From contig MNCI01002658.1 of assembly GCA_015680685.1 (NCBI GenBank), positions 331 through 44,129 on the forward strand: a stretch of 43,799 nucleotides of DNA. The letters are read 5' to 3'. Below the pieces are notes generated by a model, which had not been told where the DNA came from, ran no database searches, and saw only the letters and a list, made by a program, of their open reading frames with translations. Numbering within the stretch: position 1 is the stretch's first letter; each line of letters opens with the position of its first letter. Positions 11,075 to 21,659 of this stretch are shown one piece after another. The DNA comes from Gnetum montanum. Its lineage: Eukaryota; Streptophyta; Gnetopsida; Gnetales; Gnetaceae. A program made the position numbers and the translations under genes.

Positions 11075-11940
11075 TAATGAGTGGCAAGGTACCCCCTATG
11101 TCCAACCATGCGAATCATTAAGGTGTTTACATGTGATCCGGTTGAATTCCATGGACCTATAGTTCTCCAATGCACTAGTTCCTCTATAAAGTGAAATGGA
11201 TGTTAAGAACATTCATTTTTTTCTCAGTTCCACTTGTGAAGTACAAGTATATGGTTAAGTGAAACTGAGGCATTTGATTTTTATCATTTTGTATTTTATA
11301 AGTTTAATTACCTACAATAAGAATGAAAGGTAAAGTAATTTAATATCTAATTCATCTACTACCTAGCTAGCCTAACACAAGTACCCATCCCACTTTTCTG
11401 GAAACATCCTAAACACATATAGCCCTGTTGGGTTATCAAACATTAAGCATTTCTGGGTTACCAAGTACTGCATGTATGCTCAAGGTGGTCATGCTTGTGT
11501 TCATTAACAACTAAGAATTAATTGCTTAATTAAAGTGCATTAAAGTGAAGTGCATGAAAATAAAGTGCATGAATATTAAATGCATTAAGAAAACATTAAT
11601 CTATTCTTAGTTTTGCAAAGATGATCAAAAGGGTTTGTTTTTATTCCCGTCACACTGCTGTGCTCAAGTACATCATTGTTTGAACAAAGATCCATACACA
11701 CTCAAACTCTTGTTGCAGACACTTAGAAATATTCTAACTCTAGAGAAAACAAACTGTAAGAGCTTTAATACTCTATGCAAAATACTATGAAAAACTCAAT
11801 CAAAAACTTATGAAAATCATGAGCCCGAGCACTATATTTATAGGCTGGCATATACCTTGCGATATTGGATATCCCATAATGTATCATGGGCTTCAATATT
11901 GGTTATTCGATATCAAAGCTAGTCAAATGATAACTCATCA
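11075..11940 (-). repeat. element B 5' LTR (866 bp)
   Basis: Counterpart of 1767-2645. Its inner end reads TAATGAGT (degenerate TGATGAGT) and its outer end ACTCATCA. A minus-strand TATA box is at about 11831-11842. It contains the same GGTTACCAAG, ATTCTAACTCTAGAG and GATATC words. The mismatch to the other LTR is about 15% in the sampled part. Confidence 0.93.
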
Positions 11941-11945
11941 ATGAT

Positions 11946-12486
11946 TTAGAATGCCACTTGGAATAGTGATCTTAACATTATATTTCGAGGCACTATCAGG
12001 ATAACTTATATTATTATCACAAGACACATTCCTAGGTGGCAAATAATGGTGTTTAGGTGATAGTGCATAGTAGGCTCTATAATGTTAAGTTCAATTTTCT
12101 TTCTTCAACATCTTTTCATCATTTGTTATGGAAGGACCACTCCTACTTCTTAATTTTAGTTAATAAACCTTCTTCTTTTTAAGGGATTAATCATATTCCT
12201 ATCATCTATGAGTTCCCTAATATCTTTCATTCATAATTACTTATTTTATCTTTAATATGTGTTTTTTAGTTTTAGATTATTCTAAAATTGGATGCTAAAG
12301 GTATCTTTAAGGATTCACATAGAATGTTACCTCTTAAGTTTACAAAACTATAAAATTTTAGGAGCTACTTGATCATGAATTGATTCATCCAAGTATATCT
12401 TCTTCGGGTGCTTCTATTCTCTTTCTTAGAAAGAAATATGATATCATAAGGTTGTACATTAATTACCGATAGTTCAACTAGGTAAT
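11946..12486 (+). pseudogene. element A protease-RT linker and RT N-terminus, cut by element C
   Basis: Continuation of element A after B. The recognisable parts are PIIYEFPNIFHS (about 12198-12233), aligning with the VxEFPDVFPE segment that leads into RT; GIFKDSHRMLPLKFTKL (about 12300-12350), in the place of the xPYRMaPxELkEL segment; and FIHPSISSSGASILFLRKKY (about 12381-12440), the RT fingers motif FIRPSxSPWGAPVLFVKKKD. It ends at FN-stop just before 12487, where C begins. The frame resumes exactly at 21660. The first ~240 bp have no readable homology. Confidence 0.8.
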
Positions 12487-13927
12487 TGTACTGACCTAAA
12501 TCGTCGGTGTAAGGCTGGAAAGGAAACAGACACCGAGAGATCGTTGGGAAGCCACAGCTGACCCTATCTTCGCCCGAGGGCAAGCTGGAAAAGTAAACGA
12601 AGGTAGAGTGCCTTGGATGGTTTGCACGCAAATCAACCAAGGACTTCCCCGAGCATAAGCTACAGCTAGCGCTGGGGTTATCATAAATAGGATGTAAACA
12701 ACGATATGAAATGTAAATAAAGCATACTGAGTTATGAATAAAGAATAAACAAAGTTATATTTGTAAATTATAAATAGAACTAAACAATGTAAATGAGAGG
12801 TAATAATGAAAAAATATTGTATTGTTTCAAACAGGAATATGCACCAGTCAAAGTGTAGTTGCACAAGTGTGGATGGCAAGTCAAACACCTAGCCCCGGAA
12901 TGATATGACACAATGATGCAATGATGAAATGGGATGAATGTGAAGAAAACTTGGAAGCAAAAAATCAGATGTGCTGAGCACCCAAGGATTGCAAGTTCTG
13001 TCCTCCTTCAGAATTGTTAATCTCTCCAATCTTTTCCTCTTCCCATCTTCTTCTTCTCTTTCTTGCCTCTTTGCCTCCCTGCTCTAGTTTGTGTGAATTA
13101 ATAGGGTATTTATAGGGTTAGGATAGGGTTTGGCTAGGGTTTTCTTTAACCAGGTTCAATGTATTTTACAATTTTTGGGTCATTCAAGCCCATAAAAAAA
13201 ATACAAATTAGAAATACAAGCCCTCAAGCGATAAAAAAAAAATTTAAAATTTAAAAGGATTAGCTCCAACTCTGGCCCGCTTGGAAAAATTATATATTTT
13301 TTTTTGCTAAATATTTGGCCTGATTTTGCATGGGCTTTCATATCCCTTTGCCATTTTATAGATTTCTTGAAAAAGAAAATCAAGAAGGATTAACACCGCC
13401 TCGCTTGTCTAGCATCCAGCATGACTTGCAGTGTGACCTCCAAAACTTGCAATTTTGGGCTGAAATCTAGAATTTCTAAAGGCTGAGACCCATAGTTATT
13501 AATAGTAAACCTTGAGGATGAATTACACCCTTGAAATTAAGTCATTTTGGCTCAGTTTTTGGGCTCTAAAAGTTGGTGACGCTAATCCTTATGTTGTGCA
13601 ACGTCTGAAAAAGTAACCCCAGCATCACCAAGTCAAAATGGCATATTTGAGGCCCAAATCTTGATTTTCAGGCTGGGAGCTACTAGGGACCTTGGTGAAG
13701 GTCATGGAGGGTCCTTGTGCTCGATTTTAGCCTATTTTGACTCAATTTCGGGGCTCCAAAAGTTGGTGACGCTGATCTTTACATTGTGTAGCATCTGTTG
13801 AATCATGGGCCATCGGGGGCTATTTCAGAGGCCTCCAAGTTTGTTCATGCTGTACTCATGTTGGAAAGTAGCATGAATTAGCTTGATTCTTGTCTAAAAG
13901 TGCTAGGCCAAAATTAGTGGTGTTTCA
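12487..13927 (-). repeat. element C 3' LTR (1441 bp)
   Basis: Begins TGTACTGACC and ends GGTGTTTCA; aligned with 20217-21659. A minus-strand TATA box (CTATAAATACCC) lies at about 13105-13116. A T-rich/CT-rich tract (about 13020-13090) lies on its downstream side in transcription. The open stretch at 12496-12888 persists in both LTRs only because the LTRs are duplicates; nothing indicates it is translated. Confidence 0.95.
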
Positions 13928-13944
13928 TTGGCCCCTCTTTTTTG
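13928..13944 (-). promoter_or_regulatory. element C polypurine tract
   Basis: The minus strand reads AAAAAAGAGGGGCCAA directly against the LTR start TGAAACACC. Element F has the same arrangement with AAAGAGGGGCCAA at 26182-26196. This is the site where second-strand synthesis would start. Confidence 0.85.
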
Positions 13945-15110
13945 ACGTCTGGAGGAATCTACCCGAGAGGCATTGACAAAGAAGTGAAAAACACCATGAG
14001 AAACAAAGCATGAAACATTAACCATTAACCCTTAGCTGGATGTCATCGCACCATTTTCAAAAGTACATGGGATTGAGGGAATGTGGTTCAAGATGCAAGG
14101 GAATTAGTTGTAACCAAGGAAGTTAGTAGGTAAAGGGCCATAATTGCTACTGGGATTGTGGAAGAGAAGTGTTCTCATGTGAATGAGCTATATTTTGGTC
14201 CTTGTCCATAGCCAGTGTTCAGCAAACTCAGAGCCAAGACATAGGAAGTGCGTTCCTTGGAGAAATGAGACTCTTATAGAGTATTTATGAGGCCTATTGT
14301 AAACAGCCAAAGCCACGCAATGATGTGCAACATGGTCTCCTTGAGATACAAGTGTAACTGTTTTTCAAGACAATTGCCTTCTTGCCTGGGGCTTGTATGA
14401 GAATGGCCAATATTTTTTTGTTTATGATGTCGATGGGATCTTGAAGACTTTTTCCGTGTGTTTTGCTCTTTGACCTTTTTTTTTTGTTTTTTTTTCATTT
14501 TTTTCATTTTTGCTTTATTTTGTCTTTTCCTTTTTCTTTTATTTCTGGTCTTTTTGAAAGAGCTTGCTTTTTGTGCTATGCTTGTGTATGAGCACTTGCA
14601 TTTTGCATCATGTACTATGTATTGTGTTTTGCATCACAACTACTTAGAGAGTTACAGTGTGCAACAGTGTATCAAGAGTTTTGAGATGGGTGGAATGTAT
14701 CAAGGGGGATGTAATTGAATAGGATAAGGGATCATGATGGTGAATAGGAAATGCGTCAGGAGTCGAGAATGTACTTATGAACGAATTGATTAACCCAGTC
14801 ACATGCGTCAGGAAAAATGTGATACCTTGTCGTCATGATGAACTACATCTATGCACAAACACCTCAGAAGTGTCATCCTGCAAATACAACTCCAAGAAGA
14901 CAAGAAAACCACAAATGAAATAGTTAGCTAAACACTTTAAACAAGGAGATGGAGTCACCACATGCAACTTTCAAAGCAAACATAATCATGAACAACATTA
15001 GTTTCATTAGGACCCCATGAGATGAATCATGCAACAAGTCTCTGTGGAATAAGAACAGCCAACTGCAACAACAGATCTTTTCAAGTTTTGCCTAGTCGTC
15101 AATGATGTCA
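13945..15110 (-). other. element C 3' noncoding region
   Basis: 1.2 kb without a supportable gene. The first ~120 bp resemble 26197-26310 of element F (TTGACGTCT near the tract, then GAAACA-rich sequence), so it is a shared 3' region. A poly-T/TTTTC tract at about 14475-14550 makes misleading Phe-rich or Lys-rich open frames on the two strands. Confidence 0.6.
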
Positions 15111-15514
15111 CTAGTTTATAGTCTTAGCGGACTGTCGTGGGTTAGTTTCACATCATAACCCCTTGGACAGTGCTAGTTTAGCATCGTAGCGGATGGTGCA
15201 TTGCTATTTTATAGTCATAGCAGACTGTGAAGAGGAAAACTAGTTTATAGTCTTAGTGGACTTTGGATGCTAGTTTCATGTCATGGCGGACAGATGTAGC
15301 AGTTTAGTGTCATACCGGATAGAACTCTGTGGTATCAGTTTTAAGTCATGATTCCAGGACTATTCTATGGTATCAGTTTTTAGTCATGATGCTAGGACTA
15401 CTTTGTGGTATCAATTTTAAGTCATGATTCCAGGACTAATCTATGGTATTAGTTTTAAGTCATGATCCAGGACTATTTTGTGCCAGTTTATAGTCATAGC
15501 GTACTGATGCTTAC
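15111..15514. repeat. element C tandem array 1, dyad-containing units
   Basis: About twelve units of 27-40 bp, each with an (A)GTTT(A/T)-like lead and a short inverted repeat. Examples are ATAGTC-6-GACTGT (15118-15135), TGTC-6-GACA (15279-15292) and CATC-6-GATG near 15193. Four consecutive units of 38, 38, 38 and 37 bp start at 15331, 15369, 15407 and 15445; they share GGTATCAGTTTTAAGTCATG and have a longer AGTC-N9/10-GACT dyad. The array ends with GCTTACCTTGC, as does the F array near 28000. Tandem repeats in the 3' region are known for Tat/Ogre relatives. Confidence 0.9.
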
Positions 15515-16104
15515 CTTGCTTATGTAGAGTATGATGCTGCATGCATGGTCATGCTATGTACCTACGAGATCCTGCAAAAATCAACTAGGAAGAAAACAAC
15601 ATCAAGCGACACCTGTCGTACATAGAGTTAGAATGTATGAATGAAAGAAAAGCAATGCAAAAAATGATAGTTTTAGGCCGTTCCGGGCCGTAAGCTAGTT
15701 TAAGGCCTTTTCGGGCCATGTATTTTTGTAATTTTATGTTTTTTTATTGTTTTTCTTTGTTTTCTAGAGTATATGTGTGTAACTAAATGTAACATAAATT
15801 TCTAAAGTGTAAAGCAAGATGTAAGGTAAATACTTGGAAAAGAAAGCAACGACCATGTAAGAATCTAAATCGTAAGTTGCAACTTGTAAGCAAAAATTCA
15901 ATGTAAGATGATGGGAGTTTGTAAATCTGTAATCTGTTGGCTCTAGTTTAAAGCCATTTTGGGCTTGGTAAATCAGTTTAAAGTCTCAATGTACTGTTGC
16001 ATCTATTGTTAAACAAAGGATTACCAGTTTTATGCCATGGTGGGCCAAAGGTAGTAATGTTTTCAAGAAGTTTTAAATGGAACTAGCCATTTCTGACCAT
16101 GGCT
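15515..16104. repeat. scattered dyad units between the two C arrays
   Basis: Mostly unique AT-rich sequence with single, more diverged units of the same type: GGCC-6-GGCC at 15676-15689 and again at 15704-15717, AAGCC-6-GGCTT at 15951-15966, and TGCC-6-GGC near 16032. The lead AGTTTA/AGTTTT is present in each. No gene is visible here. Confidence 0.75.
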
Positions 16105-16320
16105 AGTTTAATTTCATTATAGATAGTTCATAGTTTAACGTCATTTCAGATAGTTCATAGTTTAACGTCATTTCAGACAATTCGTAGTTTAACGTCGTTT
16201 TAGACAGTTCGTAGTTTAACGTCATTTCCGACAGTTCGTAGTTTAACGTCATTTTGGACAGTTCGTAGTTTAACGTCATTTCAGAAAGTTCATAGTTTAA
16301 CATCATTTCAGACAATTTAT
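16105..16320. repeat. element C tandem array 2, eight 27-bp units
   Basis: Exactly eight 27-bp units (216 bp) with consensus AGTTTAACGTCATTTCAGAC followed by AGTTCGT. Each contains GTC-6-GAC, with AAC and GTT flanking it as a further partial arm. Because 27 is divisible by three, the minus strand shows a periodic nine-residue peptide that is an artefact of the repeat. The array abuts the end of the protease frame (16331). Confidence 0.95.
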
Positions 16321-16330
16321 ATCATTCATT

Positions 16331-17335
16331 CTAGTTGTTGAGTTGCCTCTTGATCTTTTTTAGCTTAACATGTGGAGCTGGGTGTATGGGTATGATTTTA
16401 TATTCAACTTCCCCTTGATCGGTGATGTCAAAGGGTGGTTTTGACCAAGAGACATCAGTAGGAATGGCTCCTATGTTTGCGTCTTCTTGTGTTTCTTCAG
16501 TGCTAGTTGGATTGTGAGTCAACGTTGGGTTCACGTTCTGATGTATGTTCATGGTTTCTTGTTTAGGCTTAAAGAACTCAATTTCTGACCCTTGACCTAT
16601 CTCAAGGTATGAGGAAGTGATCGATGATGTTGTATCCCCATGTATGATGATCTCACCTCCCTCGTAAGGTAGATGTATCTCCTGATGGATTGGTGAAGAT
16701 ACGACTTTAAGTTGAGCCAGCCAAGAATTCCCTAGGATCAAATTAAACCCTGGAATTTCATCAACCACTATGAATTCAGCTGATGTAGGGAATTGGTCTC
16801 CGGCTATAAAATCTAAGGTAACCATGTCTTTCACTCCCACATAGGAACCACTGAAGGATCTCAAGAAAGAGGTTGTTGTGGGTTGTACTTGTTCAGTGAG
16901 TCCAAATTTTTTGATGATGGAAAAAGGTATTACATTTGTTGCCGCACCATCATTGACATGCACCCTACATATTTTGAAATGATCAACCTATATTGTTATG
17001 AACATAGGGGTTGTGATGATTTCCCCTGTTTTCTCATCTAGCTTAATGTCCTTAACATGGAACTCTAAGGATGTGTTCTTCGATTCTTGAAGTTGTGGGG
17101 ATAATACTACATAAATGGATGGTTCGTCTGTAGGAAGATCCTCACTAACAGGAATTGAAGTTAGCATCCGTATGAGAGCCTCTCGATGTACTGGTGAAGT
17201 CATTACTAGGTCATACAAACTTAAAGAAATATTCTTTTGTTTTAAGGCTTGTGTGACCTGGGTCAATGCATTTTCTAGGTCTTTACCATTTGGGACATTC
17301 TTATCCGTAGATATTTGGTCCATTTGACCTAGCAT
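16331..17335 (-). pseudogene. element C aspartic protease region
   Basis: Tat/Ogre-type protease in two open pieces. The upstream piece (17335-16988) ends FITI, then a stop. The main piece (16963-16331, 210 codons) begins HVNDGAATNVIPFSIIKKFG, aligns with the Tat motif L-I-D-N-G-S-x-x-N-V-x-P, and continues with FIVVDEIPGFNLILGNSWL (flap and ILGRPW-like segment). At the position of the catalytic Asp this copy has Asn, so it should be inactive. The protein then runs on with a long polar tail to 16331, where the 27-bp repeats begin instead of RT. Confidence in family is high; the exact N-terminus is unclear. Confidence 0.85.
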
Positions 17336-17344
17336 TCGTATTTC

Positions 17345-17812
17345 TCATGGAGGGGTTTTTATGTTAGTAGCTGAGAATGCTAGGTTTGGGATATGACTTG
17401 TGACTTCATTTTTGTTTTGGTGACTTGTACTAGGCTCATTAAGAGATGAACTCATGGGAACGGTTCTTAGCGGTGTAGGCTTTGGTAGTCCTAATTCGTG
17501 TCCATGGTTTTCTCTCTCCATGCGCTCTCTTTTTTCTTTTTTCAAGTGCTCTCTTATTAGCCTATCGGCAAGACGTTCTCACAAAGGTCATCGAGAAGTG
17601 GACGTGGGTTGTGTGCCAGGGTGTTTTGGCACCTAGACCACAAAGGGAATGGGTCAGTTTTCAGATGGTATGTTTGTTGTGGTGGCAACTGAAGGAGGTA
17701 TGTGGATGATGAATGGTTTTGATGGTGTGGGGGACGTGCGTGTGGTAAAAGGGGTTCGAGGAGATGTTGGGGTAGGTGTGTTTTCTGAAGGCCTCTGAAT
17801 CACAAAAGGTCT
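17345..17812 (-). other. element C gag-protease linker
   Basis: Polar, broken reading frame between the gag zinc-knuckle-like part and the protease region. The minus strand has a basic, Glu/Lys/Arg-rich open piece at 17545-17345 (KEKRERMERE). It probably belongs to the same polyprotein. I recognise no domain. Confidence 0.45.
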
Positions 17813-19217
17813 TCACGGGACATCTTTTCTGTTTTCCATATGGATAGTATTAATCACATATGGGGCATCGTTGGTTTTGGTATTGAGAGGATCCTTGTAG
17901 ACTCCCATGGATTGGTTTTGAGGCCTTATTGGGTTTGTCTCATCGAACACTACTTTGCCCCCATCTATTATGCATTGTATGTCTTGTTTCAATGCAAAGC
18001 AATAATCAGTCCCATGACCACACCATTGGTGATATTCATAAAACCTATCCAACCTAAAGCCTTTTGGAATGGGAGGTTCATTGGCTGCTACTAAGGCTGG
18101 ATTTTTGGCCAATTCACAAAAGCAATCATGTCTTTGCGAGGCTACAAGAGACATTTGTTTATGTTGAATTAGCCCAGCCTTTAGAAGTTGATCAAGCAGT
18201 TGTGAAGGCTTCATGGGCAGTGGTGTGTATTGAGCAAGGTCTTTCCTTTCGAAGGTATGGGCATGACCTGTATTGTTGTTTCTTTTTGAGGAATTTTTAG
18301 TTGTATAAGTGGGTGTGGTTCTTTCATAGTTGTTTGGGATAGTAGGTTGTTTTCCCTCAGTCACTGCTACTACTGTTGTTTTGGATTTATCTTTCCTCGT
18401 ATGTTGGCTGCTAAAAGCTAAGTAGGCAGGGTCATTACTTGTTTATGCTGCTTCTTCTATGTCTTTGATTTGTACGAATGCTTGGTTCGATGTGCAGGCT
18501 TTTAGGTAGTAAAGTTTTGACTTAATAAAGTCATTCACGGCTGACTTAAGGATAGTGAGTAAATATGTTTCAGGGATAGGTTTGTGAAGTTCGTTTAAGG
18601 CTACACTCCACCTTTGGATAAATTTCTGTGTTGGCTCTAATGGCGCTTGTTTAACTTGAATCAAGCTATCTAACGTGGCTTCAGGTTTCAAATTGTACTT
18701 GAAACGGGTGACAAACTGATGGAACAAACTCTCTAAAGAAGATATGAAGCTATGGGGTAAATATCAGTACCAGTCTAAGGCTTTTCCGGTTAAGGACATT
18801 TTAAACATTCGCAAAATTACATGAGGCCATGCTTGAAGTAAAAGGCTTTCGGTTCTAAATGTCACTAGGTGGGCATTTGGGTCCCCTTCTCCATTGTACT
18901 TGGTCAGTTGAGGTAATGAGACTCCTTTTGGCATGGTCAAGGATGGAACTGAGGGGTCAATTGGGTCATCTTGATAGAAATCTAGTACCTTGACTTCCTC
19001 ATTATTGAAAATTTTAAGGCGTTTTAATTCTTCTACCAACAAGTGCATCATTTTTTGTGTGTCTGCCCATTCTTGGGTGATAGGAAAACCAGTGGATTGA
19101 GTGGATTATGGATGATAATGGTTTAATTGTTGCATTATTTGTGGAAAGGTAGGTTGTTGGGCTAACATTTGTTGTGGTGGGATGGTATTCGGGACTGAGA
19201 CCATCGGTGGAGCCCAC
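17813..19217 (-). pseudogene. element C gag (capsid and knuckle-like) remnant
   Basis: Tat-lineage Gag, which forms the particle that packages the element RNA. The lead part (19051-18764) contains PKGVSLPQLTKYNGEGDPNA, LVTFRTESLL and MSLTGKALDWY, matching PKFDGTGDPxxHLxxF and LTGxAxxWY of Tat capsids. The next piece (18727-18443) has MFHQFVTRFKYN and KQAPLEPTQKFIQRW. The third piece (18364-17813) has YTPLPMKPSQLLDQL and a CEYHQWCGHGTDYCFALKQD knuckle of the YHxxxGHxTxxC type seen in Tat gags. Stops or frameshifts separate the pieces. Confidence 0.88.
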
Positions 19218-19489
19218 CGCCTAGCTATAGGTTGTGAGGTAACACCTTACACATGATGGGTTGGAGTAATCAATGATGCCCTATGAATTTGCATCTGGTG
19301 TATGTAATGGGTGGATGTGGAAGCTGGTATGATTCACGGTATTCCAATTACTTGAGGTTGGAGGATTGACCTTGCATTGCTTTGGGTGAGTTGTTGGGAC
19401 TATACTGGTGGAGAAATTATGGAAGTGGATGCATCAGAGTGAATGTTATTGAGCACGGAGAAGATAGGAATGGAATGGGGAATAGGTCC

Positions 19490-19960
19490 TCAAGTGTTTG
19501 TGGATGAAGAAGGAAACACAATTTCTTCTAGGAAAGGATGGAATAATGGGTTTGTGTGGGCATGGGGGCTAACAGTATGGTATGATTCGCCATGTTCATA
19601 TAGGGCTGCAAAGTCATCTTCTTCATCTTGAAGCTCTATGGGAGGTAGTTGTAAGGCTTGACTTCTAGCCATAATAAGTTGGGATATGACTTTATGATGG
19701 TTTTTAGATAGTGGGATTATGTCAAAAGCTGAAGGGATAAACTCATGTCCTCCTTTGTGGATGAATTCATATTCTCTCTTAGCTTCCCTCTCTATACGAT
19801 CAATGGGTAGGTTGGCTTGGATTTTGACACAGATAAAATTATATTGCTCGGGTGTAAGAGTTGCGTGAATAGGGCCTTTGCCTTGTAGCCTGAGGGATTG
19901 GCGTGTAGGGCCTTGAGGATTTATGTGTTCAATAACGGTTATGGATTCTGTAGCAGTCAT
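19490..19960 (-). pseudogene. element C N-terminal frame upstream of gag capsid
   Basis: A 156-codon open stretch starting ATG at 19960, about 260 bp inside the primer-binding site, so probably the start of the Gag polyprotein. It is hydrophilic with PTRQSLRLQGKGPIHATLTP near the start and an acidic QDEEDDFAALYEHGE segment near residue 110. I recognise no domain. Between it and the capsid homology (19489-19218) the frame is broken. Confidence 0.5.
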
Positions 19961-20195
19961 AGGGATTTAAGCTTTGGCCCCAAAGTTAGCAATCGGTAGT
20001 GTTACTAGGTTGACTTGGGAAGATTCCATGATAAACGTGAATGGACTGGGGTAGACGAATGAAGGTGGATCGCAAGCAGTTGTAGCATGGGGTGACACAA
20101 GCTTAGAGTGATCAACACGGATGAAGAGACTCAAATGTTTAGGATGGATAAGTTTTGACAGGTAATGATGTTTTAACTAATAACAAGAAAGTGGC

Positions 20196-20214
20196 CCTCC
20201 TTCTAGCGCCAAAA
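20196..20214 (-). promoter_or_regulatory. element C primer-binding site
   Basis: On the minus strand, two or three bases inside the 5' LTR (which ends ...AGTACA), the sequence reads TTTTGGCGCTAGAAGGAGGG. The TGG start pairs with a tRNA 3' CCA. The site type differs from the tRNA-Asp site of B and E. I cannot name the tRNA with certainty without searching a tRNA set. Confidence 0.75.
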
Positions 20215-20216
20215 AC

Positions 20217-21659
20217 TGTACTAACCTAAATTGTCGGTGTAAGGCTGGAAAGGAAACAGACACCGAGAGATTGTCGGGTAGCCACAGATGACCCTACCTT
20301 CACCCGAGGGAAAGCTGGAAAAGTAAACGAAGGTAGAGTGCCTTGGATGGTTTGCACGCAAATCAACCAAGGACTTCCCCGAGCGTAAGCTACGGCTAGC
20401 CCTGGGGTTATCGTAAACGGGATGTAAACAACGATACGAAATGTAAATAAAGCATACTGAGTTATGTATAAAGCATAAACAAAGTTATAGTTGTAAAGTA
20501 TAAACAGAACTAAATAATGTAAATGGGAGGCAATAATGAAACTATATTGTATTGTTTCAAACAAGAATATCCACCAGTCAAAGCGTAGTTGCACAAGTGT
20601 GGATGGCAAGTCAAATGCCTAGCCCCGGAATGATATGACACAATGATGCAATGATGAAATGGGATGAATGTGAAGAAAATTTGGAAGTCAAAAATCAGCT
20701 GTGCCAAGCGCCCAAGGATTGCAAGTTCTGTCCTCCTTCAGAATTGTTAATCTATCCAATATTTTCCTCTTCCCATCTTCTTCTTCTCTTTCTTGTCTCT
20801 TTGCCTCCCTCCTCTAGTTTTTGTGAATTGATAGGGTATTTTTAGGGTTGGGCTAGGGTTTGGCTAGGGTTTTCTTTGACCAGGTTCAATGTATTTTACA
20901 ATTTGTGGGTCATTCAAGCCCATAAAAAAATACAAATTAGAAATACAAGCCCTCAAGTGATAAAAAAAATTTTAAAAATTAAAAAAGATTAGCTCCAACT
21001 CTGGCCTGCTTGGAAAAATTATATTTATTTTTTTGTTGAATGTTTGGCCTGATTTTGCATGGACTTTCATATCCCCTTGCCATTTTATAGATTTCTTGAA
21101 AAAGAAAATCAAGAAGGATTAACACCGCCTCACTTGTCTAGCATCCAGCGTGACTTGCAGTGTGACCTTCAAAACTTGCAATTTTGGGCTGAAATCTAGA
21201 ATTTTTGAAGGCTGGGACCCATAGTTATCAATAGAGAACCTTGAGGATGACTTACACCCTTGAAATCAAGTCATTTTGGCTCAGTTTTGGGGCTCCAAAA
21301 GTTGGTGATGCTGATCTTTACACTGTGCAACGTATGAAAAAGTAACCCTAGCATCACCAAGTTAAAATGGCATATTTGAGGCCCAAATCTTGATTTTTTG
21401 GAGCCTGGGAGCTGCTAGGGACCTTGGTGAAGGTCATGGAGGGTCCTTGTGCTCAATTTCAGCCTGTTTTAACTCAATTTTGGGGCTCCAAAAGTTTGTG
21501 ATGCTGATCTTTACGTTGTGCAGCATCTGTTGAATCATGGGCCATCGGAGGCTATTTCGGAGGCCTCCAAGTTTGGTCACGCTGTACTCATGTTGGGCAG
21601 TAGCATGACTTAGCTTGATTCTTGTCTGAAAGTGCTAGGCCAAAATTAGTGGTGTTTCA
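20217..21659 (-). repeat. element C 5' LTR (1443 bp)
   Basis: Counterpart of 12487-13927, starting TGTACTAACC and ending GGTGTTTCA. The TATA position (about 20838-20848) reads TATTTTTAG on the plus strand, one base off the consensus seen in the other LTR, so promoter decay is likely. Only about 7% mismatch in the sampled 300 bp. Confidence 0.95.

Larger units (their letters stand above)
1762..11945 (-). mobile_element. element B, nearly full-length Athila-like Ty3/gypsy retrotransposon
   Basis: A 10.2-kb minus-strand element, given here with its target duplications GTGAT (1762-1766) and ATGAT (11941-11945), which differ at one base. Reading on the minus strand the order is LTR (11940-11075), primer-binding site, leader, gag, protease, RT, RNase H, integrase, long 3' noncoding region, polypurine tract, LTR (2645-1767). 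LTR ends are TGATGAGT/ACTCATCA. The RT word FMDDLSTYG, the protease word DLGSDVNLI and the tRNA-Asp-type primer site are all characteristic of the plant Athila lineage. The LTRs differ by about 15% over the 190 bp I compared, so it is an old insertion and no domain is intact. It sits inside the older element A, separating A protease from A RT. Confidence 0.9.

Noticed and set aside
12496-12888. 130-codon open frame conserved at 20226-20609
   Set aside because: Both copies lie in the two LTRs of element C and are conserved by LTR duplication. The frame is low-complexity hydrophobic and has no homology I recognise.
13100-13145. Telomere-like TAGGGTT words
   Set aside because: Irregular spacing, and it also occurs in the other C LTR. 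It is ordinary LTR sequence around the TATA box, not an interstitial telomere.
14458-14718. Phe/Leu-rich frame that could suggest a membrane protein
   Set aside because: Created by a poly-T/TTTTC tract in the noncoding 3' region of C.
16103-16315. Periodic peptide frame (nine-residue repeat) on the minus strand
   Set aside because: It is the direct product of the 27-bp tandem array, whose period is divisible by three. No start context, domain or partner supports translation.
16105-16320. CRISPR-like array
   Set aside because: Units are contiguous and diverged, without unique spacers, inside a plant retrotransposon.
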